Source of the DNA: Tubulanus polymorphus
Lineage: Eukaryota > Nemertea > Palaeonemertea > Tubulaniformes > Tubulanidae
Reading direction: 5' to 3'
Assembly (NCBI RefSeq): GCF_964204645.1
Contig: NC_134029.1
Coordinates: forward strand, 21,346,450-21,410,449
DNA length: 64,000 bases
A program made the translations under genes and the position numbers. The notes under the pieces were generated by a model, which saw nothing but the letters and a program-made list of their open reading frames with translations, was not told the DNA's origin and did not search any database. Positions 12,841 through 27,830 of this stretch are shown here, piece after piece (positions within the stretch are counted from its first letter, which is position 1; each line of letters begins with the position of its first letter).

Positions 12841-15800
12841 ACCGTGGAGTGAGGATTGTCTGGCTGTCTGCAGTGCGCGCGACCAGAATTATTGAACCCA
12901 TCTGGTGGAGAATTGATCAAATGATTCTCAAGTGACAGGTGACAGGACAGATGATAGTCGACACTGATGGGTCCTCGCAGTTGACGTCTAATCGTCCGAA
13001 CAGCCATGTTAATTTCATGTTTAATGTGCCGAAAGTCTATTATTTCAGCGGAGTCTGTATAACCGCCGCTCGCTTGACGGTCTAATCTGAAATTAAACCC
13101 TAATCTTCTGTCTGGTAGTTATTAGATGGAATTCAATTTACGGCTAGCAGTTTGATGTTTCGTATCGGAAAACTGACGAATTAGTGCACATTTACGGTTT
13201 TATTATGACGTTTAGCTTGATGTCACCTAAAACACAAAAATACTATATTCATAAACTCTTTTAGAATTTCAATTAACTGACGACATCAATAAACCATCCG
13301 ATCGAAGACATGAATCGACAGATTATGAACTAACAGAATCGAAAGCTCGTATATATAGTTTACCCGTTTGAAAAAGACAGCTTTTTTCATAAATTCATAT
13401 TCTTTGTGAACAAGCATTAATATCACAGGTCGCTTTTGCGGCAATTGATATTCACACAAATACAAAATTCTACTAATCCGCTATATGACGATACATGGAT
13501 ATATATATTCTGTCGAAATTCCTGCACAGTAAAGCTGTGGACCCGAGGGTATACGTGACGATGGTCCCTTTGGTTAGAGATGTTACTGGTGCGCCCGCAG
13601 TACAACAGTCATCTTTATTTACTTCTGTAATCCTCTATCTTACATGTCAACATGAAATTAATCCACGCCAAAGGGTCTCGTTTTGTCTGCGCATGGATCT
13701 TGGATTATGGTATAAACAATTTCTCTTTCCACAGGCGATGGCGAAAAACCAGTGTGCAGTTCTTTTTAAATCCCTGGAAGAAGATCAGGTTTGATAACAA
13801 AAGACAGAAACGTGAATTTTAGACAAATAGTTAGTTACGTACACCAGATCTAGTTCAATATGCTAGAATATAGCCTTAACCCCCAAAGGCTATGTTTAAG
13901 CCATACTCGCTAGGTTTTAAAATGCATTTTATTCTTGATATTCAAATCTAAGTTTGAGGATTGTTCTTTGGTCGGCAACTTGCTTCGAAGCAAAATAGGA
14001 CAATACGCACCATCAAATGACTAAAACGAAGTGATTTAGAGCTCTTTCTGTTGACTGGCAGCGCTAGAATGACACAATGGATAGCAGAAATAAAACGACC
14101 GTGTTCACTACTGCGTGACTGTTAATTAGTAACGGCGGATATATGACGGGAAACCTTCTGTTTATATCGCTGTCGCAAGAAAACACAAACTTCGACGATC
14201 CACGTCGAAATTCGGAAGTTAGGACGTGACATTTCGTCCAGTCGTCATAGCAACGTCGACTATATCGTTTCTACATGATTATTTCGTATTGATTTCTCAT
14301 ATAACTCATTGTTTTGTTTCTATTTTACAAAAATTATTTTCATCCCCAGAATGAAAAATTAATTCAGGCCCGTAGCACGGGGTTCACCTGGTTCGAACGG
14401 TCCGCAATAAGTTGTTAGTTTCGCTCATTTGTCATTGTGAAAAAAATTATATTAAGCTGAAACTTATTATAATACATGTAAATGAATTTGTTCATTTTAC
14501 TTATTTCTGTTTACCCCCTATCTACGGGGATCGCTCCGAAGCCATATCTGAGCATCAAATTTCCGAGTTTTCGACGGCTGAGGGCCCCCAGACCCACATC
14601 AATTTTCAACAAATTAAAAACAAACCGATCCGCATATTCCTCACGCTACAGGCCTGATCATAAAGGCTTATCTCTGGGAAATGTATTTCCTTTTTTTTCA
14701 CGATCAAAATGAAATACCATTACCACCGTTATAAACAACCTGTCCGTAATTGCTGATTCAACTTGGACATTATTCATCAGAAAAATTCCAAGAGAACGTC
14801 GTAGGATGCAGCTATTTAAATCTGCGCTGAAAACCTACTCATTAATCCTAATCACGTATTAATTAGACCGATATAATCAACTCGTATCGCTCGGTCCGTT
14901 TGCTTATCGTTCCTATTGAACAACTAGTAATTTCCCGGTTTCAGTTGCCGTACAAACACTTTTACCATGCAATCCTCTAATATACAAGTGTCTCCGAAAC
15001 CAATTATCTAAAACTAATCTCTTGCGATCCAAAAATCCTCGCTGCAGAGATCAGAAACATCGATCACACACAAAAAAAATCTCAGCCGTGCCAAAGCGAT
15101 ATTTTCTATAAAAATTTCAAATTCAAATTTAATTCGATGTCGATTGCTGTTTTTTTTTCATGTATCGTGAAATACGATACACAGTTCATTGAAATATCGA
15201 CTCGATACTTTCAACTGAAATGAAATGTATCCACTGTGGAAATGGAACGCATCCGAGTTTAAATCACGTGACCGGAAACCGGAAATAGATATCGAACCGG
15301 GCGTATCGATTTCCCATATGCGACACTAGAAAATAAATACTGCTGCCTCACACGAATGTTTTGCTTGTGTCAGAAGGAATACGACGAACTTATGAAGTCA
15401 AACATCATTTACAGAAACGTTAAATAATTATATTCTCGTAAAATAAGCGTGACCTTTTTATTGAGTCATGATGAAAATAGCTTCCCGTTGAATAAAGATT
15501 TACCAGAGAAAATATGAAACAAACTTAAGCACTTAATAATCCAATGAAATTTATGAGCAAACCATGTAAAATTGAAGTTTTTGAAATTTTCAGATTGTCG
15601 GTTCCTGTCTGAAGCTAAACATCATGCGTCGGTACATTTAGTCCAAATCCCCGTTACAGAACAACCGATTCCACGTGTCTGTATCGGAGAAAACTATCCT
15701 TGTTTAGGATACGACGATTCCAATAAAAATGACGTGACTGCACGTACGTCTCATTTTCATTGATTATCATGAATGAAATCGTCTTTTTATCATCCCAATT

Positions 15801-18800
15801 ACCTGATAGGTAATGCCTCGAACGAGGGAGCCAAACGTTATGCCGGAACATATCTTTTCACTTAAGTTTCATCGACCTGTTAGAAACTTGTCGAAAGATT
15901 CTTACGATAGTAGTCCGCAGGGAAAAACGATACGACAGATTGTCATATTTCCCTTGCATACACGTAACGTATGAGAAAAGCCATTCGATTTTTACTGAAT
16001 CTAAATTTCTCGGAGATTTTAGCTCACACAATCTGCAGCTGATAGGTATCACAGGTATAGTTTGGTACCCAGCCGTTGTTCCCCAAAGTGCACACATGAG
16101 GTTAATTTTCATCTCAAATTTTTGGGGCGAAGCTTTCAGCGTCTATTCCAGCCCTTGAAACACCATCAACCCACCTCAAACTGACTGTTCTCTAACCGAT
16201 GGAAGTTAACTTAACAGTTGTTTTGGCATGAATTTAAAATCCAAGGTAGTTTTTGATGATCGTAGTAACCTAAAAACATTTGACAAGTCGCCTCGTTAAA
16301 ATGAATAAACATGGCGGCTTTCTATTTGCATGATGCAAAAATGTATGATATTATATTTGACGGTTTTGTGTCAGACGTTTCGGGGGACCTTAACAACGTC
16401 TGCTATTCATAATACATTCACAGGCAGCAGAATGAAGTTGAATTTGGGTACACGCAGCCACAAAATAATTAGTTTTTACAATGACATCAATCCTCCGTAT
16501 ACACTTATCCGCGTAAGTTTACCCAATGAAGGTTACAATATAGAGGCTTCGCATACTAAGTTAAAAGAGGTTCAATTTTTGTTTGGAGAACGGATATTTC
16601 TGAGCTGGTTTCGCCGAAGAAGACTCTGACTATTGTTGATGCGCGGATCCCCTTGGGGTTCGGTCAATTTGTAAGCAGATGGGTTGACAGTATTCACGTC
16701 AACTCGGATAAAACAAAATGACTCGTGCTAATAAAAAACCTTAATATGTCATCAATGAACAAAACGACTTTATATAAAGACCGCATGTGAAGTTTTTATA
16801 TTAAATGATAGCCACGTCATAATAATTCGTATTAACATCTTTGGGCTATCTATCGTATTAGTAAAGTAGCAGAATAATACTACTTGAACTGTACATAAAA
16901 CCTTTCAAATTGATGACCTTCGTCGCTCGAAGGTCGTCTAGTCACAGAACTCTGAATCTAGAATAAGAGGTAAGACAACATAGGTTCAGCGGTAAGCACA
17001 GATAAATCAACAACAGTTTACAGGGGTAAGCTAATTCGTCACATGGTAATCGTGCATGAATCCGCTCGTGTAAGTGCTTAGTCAACACCGAAATCGCTGA
17101 CTCTCACTTCCGGTTCAACTTGATGCAGCAAATATCATCTGTCAATTCGCCCTGTATGGGCTACACATATCCCAGCCATGTATACTGGATACCCGGAACA
17201 GTAATGTTATTTGAATATGGATCCATTCGAGGCGATAGGCCCTGTCCTAGTTCATTTCTCATCAAATTTGATTAATCCAAAACAGTTTTGTTCTCTGATA
17301 TGCATGTCACAACCTGAGAACCGGGCCCGTTGTATCCTGATTCAATGGAAAATAACTTCAACATTCAAAGTTCACATCGATAGAAATATATATTTAGAAA
17401 TTGTACTCGCTGATGCAGTCTAAACGTTGTTATTAGATTTGCAGACGGTTTTTTGTGAATATACGTGTATATTGTGTGCATTGATTTCTATTCATTTTTA
17501 GTATCTCTAGGCAACAATATCTCCCCTTCTCGTCGACTGTCGGCAAATCTGATTTCATTCGGGAGGAAATTATATTAATTTGAGAGCATTTTTATCCACA
17601 GTTCCAATCGTCTGCTGACAAAGAGATGATAACTATTGACGATGACAGCAACCGGAAGTAGCGTCTAATATGACATCAGATGTGAAGGGGAGAAAAGGAA
17701 GAACTTCCGGTCACGTGGACGAGGGAAAATTGAAGTGAGGTTGGGCAAACACAGGCACACGACTTGTATCAGGGTTCTAGAGCTAATTCTGTCTACATAA
17801 TGGTACTCATCAGTAGCATTAAATATATACCATTGAGTTGCCCCAATACAATGAGGGCAATATAATGTGGTGTTGTCATAAAGTGTTGAGTGCATAAATG
17901 TATTTATGAATACATATTTATATTTCTATACATTTTCAAAAAAGTGCACATTGAATAAACAGTTAAAAATGCTTGTTTATAGTTTAAATTCTAATCGTTT
18001 CTTGTCATTTTGTTAACTTTACTTGACATTATCTTATATCATGCCCGGGGTGTAATAACTTTAATCTGTATAATTATATGACCAGATGCTGACCAGGTTT
18101 TCTCCGCGAGAAACAGAGATACGGGCAGGTGGAATAATCGATTAAAACGCCTAACAAGACCACACGACGTCAACGGTCAGTGGCACCTGTTTGCAGATGG
18201 TTCTAGTTTGACCATTTGTATAAACGGTCAAGTTCTACCGGACACAGTGGTCCCATATCGACTACACACGTGCCGAAGGACTAACAAACGAAGACGATTA
18301 ATGAGTCTCGATTTACGAGTGGAGTTGGGCGTGCTGGGCTACCTGTTTCCAGCCTCGGGCACAAGTGCTGCTATTCTTCGGAGAACGCTCACAGCCAACA
18401 AATAACGTATCATTTCTTGGTCATACGGAATCGCAGGCGACTAATTACGAACGACAATGAAGTTTACTCAATGCCGAAACCGATTATGACCCGCCCTGTT
18501 TCTGATTAGAAGGAACTCAGGACGCCGGGACGCTTCAAACCCTCCTTGGTCGCCTGGGCAGATGAACAAGTGCAATCTGGTGACACCATCTGTCACGTGT
18601 TTTTTTTCTGCGAGAATGAGAAACTATGAACATTCTTTTCATTTGTTACAGGGTATCTCCGAATGACATGCCAGAGTAAGTTCTATAGGATCACCAATCG
18701 CTACTGCCCTCTGTCATCGGTGTTGGGAACTAGTTGTTGGCGGAGATGCGTCGTCGTGTGCGAAAAGACAATTAGAACACTACAGTTAAATCGGGATGAA

Positions 18801-20350
18801 GAATTTCTTGTAATATTCATCATACGGATGAGTGCTGTATAGCTCAGCATATACAGGCTTCTCCATGAAATAGGATTATATCACGGGAGAGTAAATCTTC
18901 TCAAGAATCTATATGACTTCAAAAATCAGTCTCGTTATGTCGCCGTGTTTTAGATTGGCTTCTTTTAAAATGCACTTGAAAGGAAGGAGGTACGATTCTC
19001 ATTCTTCACGAGGATATCCAAAATTCAGGGAACCATTTTCGAAGCATATAAAACAGAAAATTCTCATCATGGATGATCAGTGGAATATATTTGTGAAAAC
19101 GTGTGATCCATAGACCACATCATTGAGGATGAACCATTTCCTATCAAAGTGCTATTGATGAATTACATAAGATCGGCTCGGTTTAGGCAGATATTTCCCC
19201 GATTTTGCTTTTTTTCAAGAGTATACACTATACCGCGAGGAGGTCGGAGAGAACCCAACCTCCCTGATTATAGGCAACTCTCATGCGTGGTGTATCGTCT
19301 GAAAATAAGAAAATTCCAACCAATTTGAGTAATAGTTTAAAAGCCTCAAGTCATGTCAGAACAGGCAACATCAGTGCCGAGCCAGGCGACCCGTTTATAA
19401 TGCGACATCATTTGATGCCGACGAGTTGTCGCTTGTATTAGAAGCTGGCAGACGAGAGGCACGCACACGTAATATGTGCCGCAAACGAAATTCGCTAAAT
19501 GTGGATTTTAATACAATTATTACACGTGACCTGTTGAGATAAAAGCCTCGGAACAGTGGGGAAAGAAATTAAGCGGAAAATTCTGTCGATTCGTCGCTCT
19601 ATATCAGAAGCTTTATATATTACGACGTGGTGCTGGTGACAAGACACCTTTTTACACGCATCGATTCACCATACGACTACGATTTCTTTTTTGAAGAACG
19701 CGTCAAATAAATTGATTATTTCGTAGTAAGTTATAAAGCCGAAAAATACAGTAATTAACCCCAATTTTTTCATCATAATACCCTTTTCATCATAGCGATA
19801 ATTTCATTTGGGTTTTATGGGTGTAAATTGGTCATCTTGTCCCTATTAACAGAAAGGGGCATCGATATTACAGATAATCAATGCATATATCATGGAAATT
19901 AATGCACGTAAACATATCGTGTCCGTTATTCCAAAAAACCTAGCCGGTCACTGAAGATATAGGGGTGAAGATCCTCGGGCTATGAGATCGCAATCGGGGA
20001 CAATTTTCTGACGTGGTATGGTTAAATTCTGTCACTCAAAATTCTCAATCTGAACGATTCTCAAACGATTCTTTTCACCATATGTGACGTCTAGACGCAT
20101 CTGCGACCGTCTTATCGAAATATGGAATCAAACGATAGCGATCAGCTGTCAACCAGAGGCAGGAGAACCACCGATAGGCGGCCTACAACGGCCAACAACT
20201 GCCCGTTATTGAATCAGATAACAAAAAGGCCATCATAACGGTCACAAAATGTTCCATTCTTCTGTAAGAAAGCCGCATCAGATAAGGAACAAATTGTTTC
20301 GTGTCACGGAATTGTATTGTACATGGAAGATTCCTAAATTTCACAGTCCA

Positions 20351-20403
20351 CCTTCAGCGTTGACAGGCCGCAGTCCATACCTTCAGCGGTGACAGGCCGC
20401 ATA
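20351..20403. repeat. two-copy 29-bp tandem duplication
   Basis: CCTTCAGCG(T/G)TGACAGGCCGCA occurs at 20351 and again 29 bp later at 20380 with one mismatch in the core. It looks like a recent local duplication of non-coding DNA. No function is apparent. Confidence 0.6.
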
Positions 20404-23400
20404 TCTTTTATGGGATAAGCATTTTTAAATACCGAAAATAATCTAAGGAATTGCTCAATTCTTGCTTATTATTTTGTTGTAAGGATGAATAAGTCAAGAA
20501 TCTATATTACATTTCAGAGAAGTGAGCTTTTAGAAAGTTTCGGTTTTAGTTTATGTTACGAGGCAATTAACGTTAGAAGCGTTATCAGCCGTCTGAGGGG
20601 TTCGTATGGTCTGGCCATATCCAATCAGCTCGCAGATCCCTCCCCAGACGAGAATTGATCTATCCTAATACTTTTAACCGTTGGAACATATGTAACACTA
20701 ATCAGCCATGAAATATATGTTGGACAAACTTGTTAAGGCCCACCCAGCTACCACTGCTGACACGGGGGCTGGTAAACTGCTTGGGTGGTATCCTATGATA
20801 CAGCTGTTTACAACGATCGCAACTACCAAACACCAACAAACAACAAGTCAAAAGAACTCGAATAAACATACAACAAAAATTTCAATCGAGAATATTTTCT
20901 CTGTTTTTTCGACTAGCAAAAATTTGAGAAATTCAAGATTCATGTATCTAAAGGACTTCAAGAAGAATTTTTCTCTTTGGAAAATTGTAGATTTAGAAGG
21001 CGAGTTATTACATATATTGTAACATGCTGATTATGTTTGACAGGCTATTGAGCACCCTTCTGGGTATTGTTTATTGCTAGCACTACGTAAATTGCAAACC
21101 CACAGACGAAACGGTTCCACTAATAATCTGAATCCATCCGAATGTCTTCATAGAGGTGTGAATCAGACGACTGCCTCGCTATAGATGTCTCCGCAGTGGC
21201 GCCACCACTACGCCCCGATGGAGCCTAACCTCGTTAATTTTATCACTAGTCAAGCCTTCTCCCACCGGCAGTTCTATACCAGGAAGAGTAAAAATAAAGC
21301 CGGAACACATCGACAGGTGTGTCTAGCTTACTTTCCCAAACCTTCAAGGAAACAACTCACTCGTTTTCTTAAAAGGAATTACGTAATGCCGTATAATTAG
21401 TCAGTTCTAATTTTGATTATGGTTATTTTACCAGGGAGACCTGACTCGGACATCACCTAATAGTCCCATTTACGAAATAATATCGTATTGATGCATCAAT
21501 AGTTACCATGGCATTCAGTAATATCATTAAATTGGACGAAGAAATAAAATGTGATTCTTTTTCTCATTTCGAAAAAATTTTCCAAAAAAACGTTTGATAA
21601 ATGAGTATCATCGGCGTACAATCTTTGCGTGGATTCCGTTTGTGGGGGAACTTAATCATACTTGGGTGTATAATCATTTCCAGATTTATTGTAAGTTTCG
21701 AATTGTTTGCTGTAATAAAAATTCAGATTTACGCGCGGGAAAAACATCTGTCGTCGGCCATATTGGATTTGTTCAGCTGTCGCTATGCACCAGGTGTCAG
21801 CCAGGGGGAGCTGGTTAACTAACCTTACTAATTAGACTTGACACAACAAGATGTTGTCCGTAAAACACATGTTAGAGTGCTAAAAAATCTTCCATTCAGC
21901 ATCTGTAGCTTGGTTGTAAAAACAATACACGCTGTTAGTTCTGTTCTCCGTTTACGAAAATTTAGAAAAAAACCCTCGTGGGTAACGTATAACAACGATT
22001 TTGTTTCACCAGTCATAATACGTAATATATCAGTGATATTTTCAGTTTCAGCTTTCAGAAGGTAGAAATATATACGAATATAGGAATTCTCTAATCACAC
22101 ACAATACTTCCAACGAATACAAGAATCTGGAGACCAGCTGTTTTTGTTTTCGTCAACTTCCTCGATGTCATTTTTCCACAATAAAAATGATTAGAGCAAC
22201 CTGTCTATGGAAATGGTATGAAATATGGTTAACACGTGTAATTTTTAATGCTGCAGCACAGCTGTATCGCGCGTACCCGTATTACCAGTTGCTATGGATC
22301 AGTCAACCATGTATACCTCACAGACCGAGTCAAAACATTCAAATCTCCTCAGCCATCATTGTCGAGTTGGTGCCGCCTCCACAAAAAAAAATTAATGCTG
22401 CTTCTATTTGCAGAATGTTTCCACAAGCTGGTCCCAAACCACGCATATTTTGCTTGAGAACTGGTAATATTTCTAAAAAAGGAGATCACCAAAACCTTTG
22501 TACATGCCCTCGTGTTATTTAAGCTAAAGTAGTGATTGACATTCTGGTATATATAGTTTTGGCCTTGTGAGCTCAACGCGCCTTGCTCGGGGCCAGCTTG
22601 TTTTATATTTTTTCTTAACGCTCACTTGAGCAATTCACGAAGCCCCGTCGGCCTTACAACAAAACATTCACTGTCGCCCAATTGTCGCTATTGAAGTGCG
22701 CTGAACTGTTCTGATTTTTAAGAAAAAAATACTCGAACGGACAACGTATTCGACTACGTAGAAAGCTGCTGAATTCGGGATAAACTGTGATACAACTCCA
22801 TTTGACATTAAATGCGTATGGGCCCAGATTATAGATACATGGATCCAACCGAGGCATACCGATGATTTCTTAAAAGCAGACGCAGGTGCATACGCATATC
22901 ATGTTCTGAGCATCTTTTCAATATTGTCAAATCCTTAGGCCGACTTAGTGTCTTCGGTCAGCTTGCGATGCAGCTTGCAAATCGGTGACGCGATTGTGAC
23001 TGGCGGCACGGTAGCGAAAAATCGCATATCGCGTCGCAAGGCTATTGGCCGCCAATAGTAAATATACTCAAATGTATTCACAGAGCATGCGACTTTGATT
23101 CTACTAGCAATTTTGCACAAAGCCTTGTTTTCAGGATTGTTGTTTCGCTTCAAATGTCATGATAAGCGAAATGAAAGATGTTCATCTTTCAATGTCAAGT
23201 TGCTGTCGTCTTCATCCCGTATGTAGAAAAACGCATAGATAATGGATATCTCGGAAACGCGAGAATTAAGTTATATAAGATCAAATCAGGATCAGGTTTT
23301 CGAAGAAAATTCAATATCGCTGTTATACATGTATATATTAAGCTATATGTCGTTTCGCTCAGGTTTTTCTGCCTGAAACAGGACTATGGATCGCCATTGT

Positions 23401-24789
23401 TTAATCAAAAGATACCAGTATCTCGTACGTAGACCGGTGGTTTATCTCGTGATGAAACGAGACGTGAAACCCGTAAAAAACTTCCGGTAAATTGAATCAT
23501 AAGATTCATAGAGCTGGACTTCATCGCGTAATATGGCTTCACTTTATCAGTGAAATAAAAAGCAGACTCGGATACCGACTCGACGTTCATTGCTGCTCAT
23601 ACGGCTTAAACAGCTTCGAACCCATAAACCTGACGACAGATTTGTTAAGTCGTTTGATGAATGTTGCAATATTCATGATTTTTCTTGAAGAAAACAACAG
23701 TTCAGTGAATGAAGCGCGATCCGCATGGAAAGAAATGAACTCGGAGCGCGTGTGTGTGTCGGGAACAATGGACGACTGACACTCGATACAGGGTGATGTC
23801 AGACGTGCGCAGATTATACAAAAAAAAGTTACCCATATCATCAGCAATATCATATTACGGTGTTGAGATTACTGACGCGATTGTTTAACCCCGAGGTGAC
23901 GGATGTCGTCTAGTATCATCTAACTTCCCTTAGGTTCTGTCGTATACGCAATACGAGGACGCGTAGTCGCGTCATTTCCTCGATTCTGTCAAACGCGCGG
24001 ACTAGACACTATTTTTCCGTACCTAGCTGCATTTCCTGTTGGCGTCGGACGCAACAGTATCGCATTTCAGTTGATAATGTTGATGGTTAATTTCACCCGC
24101 AATTTAGGGTAATCATATGGCTATATTAAGCCACTGTATTTAATCAAATTATTTGCTTCGATGAAGCGCTATAATTCTATAAACGCCGCGATGGCGATGC
24201 GCGTCTTGCATCCGTCTTTGAAGTCACCGTTTTTTGTCTTTAGTCGTGGCCGTGATGTTTTAACAAAATTGAAATGATTGTTAATTACGCCGCTGAAATT
24301 AGCAGCGCGCGTGGTGACATTGATCCACGTCATCGATAAAAGTCAAATAGATATTTCGACGTCGAGAGAAGTTTGAATCAATAGAAATTCCATATTTGCG
24401 TCGGATTTTCAGATTTTCAGTTAATCATCGAACTATTCCCCGTTTGTCAAGTCCATGTGACTGAGGCATGACCCGTGTCGCGTTCAGAATGGTTTCCAGC
24501 GTTTTTGCTGTATAAAAATATCATCGTAAAAAAGATCGTGTTAAAAACAATGCTTGCGGTACAAAGAGTACAATAGCTTTTGTTTCTGGCGGTCAGATGA
24601 TTTCATGATAAAATCTAAAATTTGAAAACGTGCTTGGGAAAGCAGCGTGTAACCTGCTGATGTGCATGCGCCTTCAGGAAATAGTGCGGCCTCTGTGGTT
24701 CGTGTTATTTGCGTGCAGTTTAACTATAGATTCTGAAAACAATGGTTAATTGCGTGTGATTTATGAATCGACAGTTCGATCGAATCGTC

Positions 24790-24910
24790 CGACTCACAAC
24801 AATAACTCTCCCGTCACTTCCGCTTCTCACGGCGAAGGTGTAGGACCCTCGTGTTGTGACGTCATAACGGCACGCTCAGGTGACTTCCGGCGGAAGTGAA
24901 ACGCGCGCAG
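24790..24910. promoter_or_regulatory. clustered ETS-like, CRE and palindromic ETS motifs
   Basis: Within about 100 bp there are CACTTCCGC near 24816, an exact CRE TGACGTCA at 24857-24864, and the near-palindrome ACTTCCGGCGGAAGT at 24883-24897, followed by CpG-rich GAAACGCGCGC. This ETS-CRE combination is typical of TATA-less animal promoters and some enhancers. No neighbouring exon was found, so it may be a distal element or an unannotated transcription start. Confidence 0.35.
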
Positions 24911-27727
24911 CAGACAGCGTGACATAAATATTTGATATCGGATCGATACACGGTGTTTCACACCGTTCTGATACTTCTCAACGAGTTAAAATCATCTCGA
25001 ATTCAAAAATTTAAAAAGTCCTTTCTACTGATGTAAAATGCAGCATTGACGATGAATAACCTACAAAAAGCTCAAACTTCCTAGTTTGAAGGAAAAAAAT
25101 GATCGGAAAAGAATCGATCGTACCATTTTTCATCTACCTCTTTTCAGTACTTTTTTTAATAAGATAGGACGCCGGTTTGGCGATAATCTCATTACTAAGG
25201 GTGCACAAAATCTCCCGCACACCGTGTGCGTGCTCCGTGGCTTCTAGCCAAATATCTGAAGCGTAGTGGGCGGCACTTTGGAGGGCTTAATTTAGGCCCA
25301 GGGCGCACGAACACGATTTTAAGGGTTGTTAAGCGATTAACTCAACAATTTCCAGGACAATATTTTACAGGGAGACAAACGGCTCTGTTTATATGGCGAT
25401 GTATATGAGCAGAATGATCGAATTAACCGCAACATTGGCTAAATCTGGTCACGCGGGCATTTCAGGAAAATCCCATGTAAGCTGTTCAACATTTTCTATA
25501 TCTTCCCATGTTCAAAGAGATTATCCCGAAACATAGAGAAAACAGACGCGAGCCTCGAGCAGTTTATTCGGGTTTAATTCAGCGCGAAGACCGACTTAGC
25601 TTTTATCCGGGGACAGTTTCTTCTATTGGAAATGTCCCCAGTGGAGTTAACTAGTTTTCATCTGTACTCCCCGACTACATTTCGAAACAAATTCGATACC
25701 AATGGAAAAATTTATCAAAACCTACAATTATTAGGTTTTCCGTAAATTAAAGGACAGAAGAGAAGAGACTTTTGTAGAGACGCGGATGTCGATTTTTGAA
25801 ATGTCAAGGTTTAAAAATGAAATGTCAACAAATGTCGTTCCGTTCGTAATCGATGAAGCTTCAAGTTTAGCAAGTTTTGATCACGGTGAATGTACCATTT
25901 AATTGAAATAACATCCTAGTTATGATTCTAACCCAATGATTCTTACTTTTTCTAGTATATACATATAACACCTTTGAAATTAACTGAAAGATGTTACAAG
26001 ATCCTATTGACTTATCAATCAAATATTTAGCTCCGCCGGCGCGCAGGCTGAATAGACAACTTCATCATAGAGCACCCTGTCTCAATAGCCCCCGTCGAAA
26101 ACAGGCCCCAGACCGCCCTGAGGTCCACAGCTGATATCACAACCAGCGCAGCATTCCAAACATTCCTGATGACAATTGAAACAATTTATCAACGCAAACG
26201 CTTCCCCCGATCGTTCACCAAACAGGCTTAAAATTGTTGTCACAGATTACGAAACGCCTACAGCTGTGTGGACGAGACCAGTTAAGTCTTAAATGAGGGG
26301 AATGACCTCATCAGTACATTCTCTCCGTTCTTGATATATATTTCATTATACAAAATCAAAAAATACTAACGAAAATGGAGGACGGTGTTATATAGTGGTT
26401 TAAACGGGGGCGATGAAGCCGTTCTTTCACCCCATAATCAAAGCTGTACACATGAATACGAGCCAGGTGCAGGAGGTGATGGCCATTTTCGGACCATCAG
26501 CCACATCAGATTAGAAAATTATACCCCCGTAATATTCAACGTTTAGGCGAAGTGAAATCATCGATGTAATGATCTATTCACTTATTCAGGTAAGGCATCG
26601 AATGACACCTTATCGATGTGATATTTCCGAAAGCCCTTCCGGCCACTGGTTTCACGAAACACCTCCCCTTTCGTACCTAGGAACCTACCCGATTCCTCGA
26701 ATACATTCCTCAAAACAGGTGATCTAATAACATGACGTAATTTCAAAAGAAACGGGTTTTAACGGACCGTTTCTACTTCAATAACACTATTGCTTATATC
26801 CGTCTAGGACACTCTTATTAATCATCACAATCCATCGCAATTTTACGTAACGTATTTTGTAAAAGTTCGGGCGGATTGTGTAAGAACGTGCGATTGATTT
26901 GTTAGGACGGATGCGATACATTTCCGATTATGCCTTCTCCTCTGTTCAGTCGTAGATAAGATCATTGCAAAGATTGTCCGAATTTTGATAGTCACGGATT
27001 GTGAATAATAGGTTACTTAAGTTATGTGGAGATTCTTACATTCGAGAATTACATCATTAGAGTTCAGATTTTTGACTGGTATTGTGACATTTTGCTAGAG
27101 TGTTATAAATAGTTAATCATCTTCCCGATGATAATGAGGTTTGTTTCCCGCGATAAAAAAAGTATCTTTATTGTTATTCGCGGCAGTTATTATAGCCGTA
27201 AAAATAATCGAAACCATGAATTCGCGATTAAACAATAAAATCCACACAAATCGAAAATGGTAAAGCTGCGAGCGAAAAACAAAGGCGTTTGATACCGCAT
27301 TCGGCCTGCGACAAAACAAAAGCGTTTGATTCCTTGATATGTTCGCCGAAATTGCGCAGCAATAAAAAAACTGCGGCCGAGCGAACACGTGTCGGGGGAA
27401 ATGAAATGTTGTACCTTATTCCCGAGTCGGTCGACGATTAACAATCATCGCCAAAACACAATAGATTTTCGTTGTTGGGTATTGAAAACATTTTCAGTCA
27501 GTTCATAAAACAGAAATATTGCAGGGTTAGTTAGAATTGCACGAGTCGTCTGCCAGTTCCCGGGAATAGAATAGATGGCAGTGTGTGGTATCGAGTCTAT
27601 ATGAATTATCAACAGAAAATTGCTGCCTGAAACTTAACTTCATTCACACCTTTCATTTAAGATCGAAAACCTCCAGACGAAAATCAAAATAAGACAGACG
27701 TATTGAATTTGTGCATTTATTGAAGTG

Positions 27728-27830
27728 TTGGGTGCGCTGTTCGACTCTGGGATCCAAGGTCGTGGGTTCGACCGCTTGTACTATATCAGTCGCCCCAGTA
27801 TTCTATATGGCGAGGCACTTATCATCTTTT
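27728..27830 (+). repeat. tRNA-derived SINE
   Basis: The block GGGTGCGCTGTTCGACTCTG, GGATCCAAGGTCGTGGGTTCGACC reads like the 3' half of a tRNA-derived SINE head. It has a Pol III B box (GGTTCGACC) and the AAGGTCGTGGGTTCGA context common in SINEs. About 45 bp later GGCGAGGCACTTATC resembles the GGCAAGGCACTT element of the conserved central domain of V-SINE-type families. The A box is diverged, so it is probably an inactive copy. Confidence 0.5.

Larger units (their letters stand above)
12600..24700. other. intergenic DNA with scattered regulatory-type motifs, no recognisable gene
   Basis: The longest open frames (for example 18082-18405 and 20708-21022) have no recognisable domain and no convincing splice context. 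Notable contents are a CCAAT/CRE promoter-like island at 12735-12840, an E-box beside ETS-like repeats at 15264-15285, ETS sites at 17106, 17652 and 17703 (the last abutting TCACGTGG), one at 23480, and a 29-bp tandem duplication at 20351. Confidence 0.45.

Noticed and set aside
18082-18405. 107-codon open frame whose middle looks globular (ADGSSLTICINGQVLPD)
   Set aside because: Starts directly after a stop without an acceptor or ATG, no family recognised; kept only as a note.
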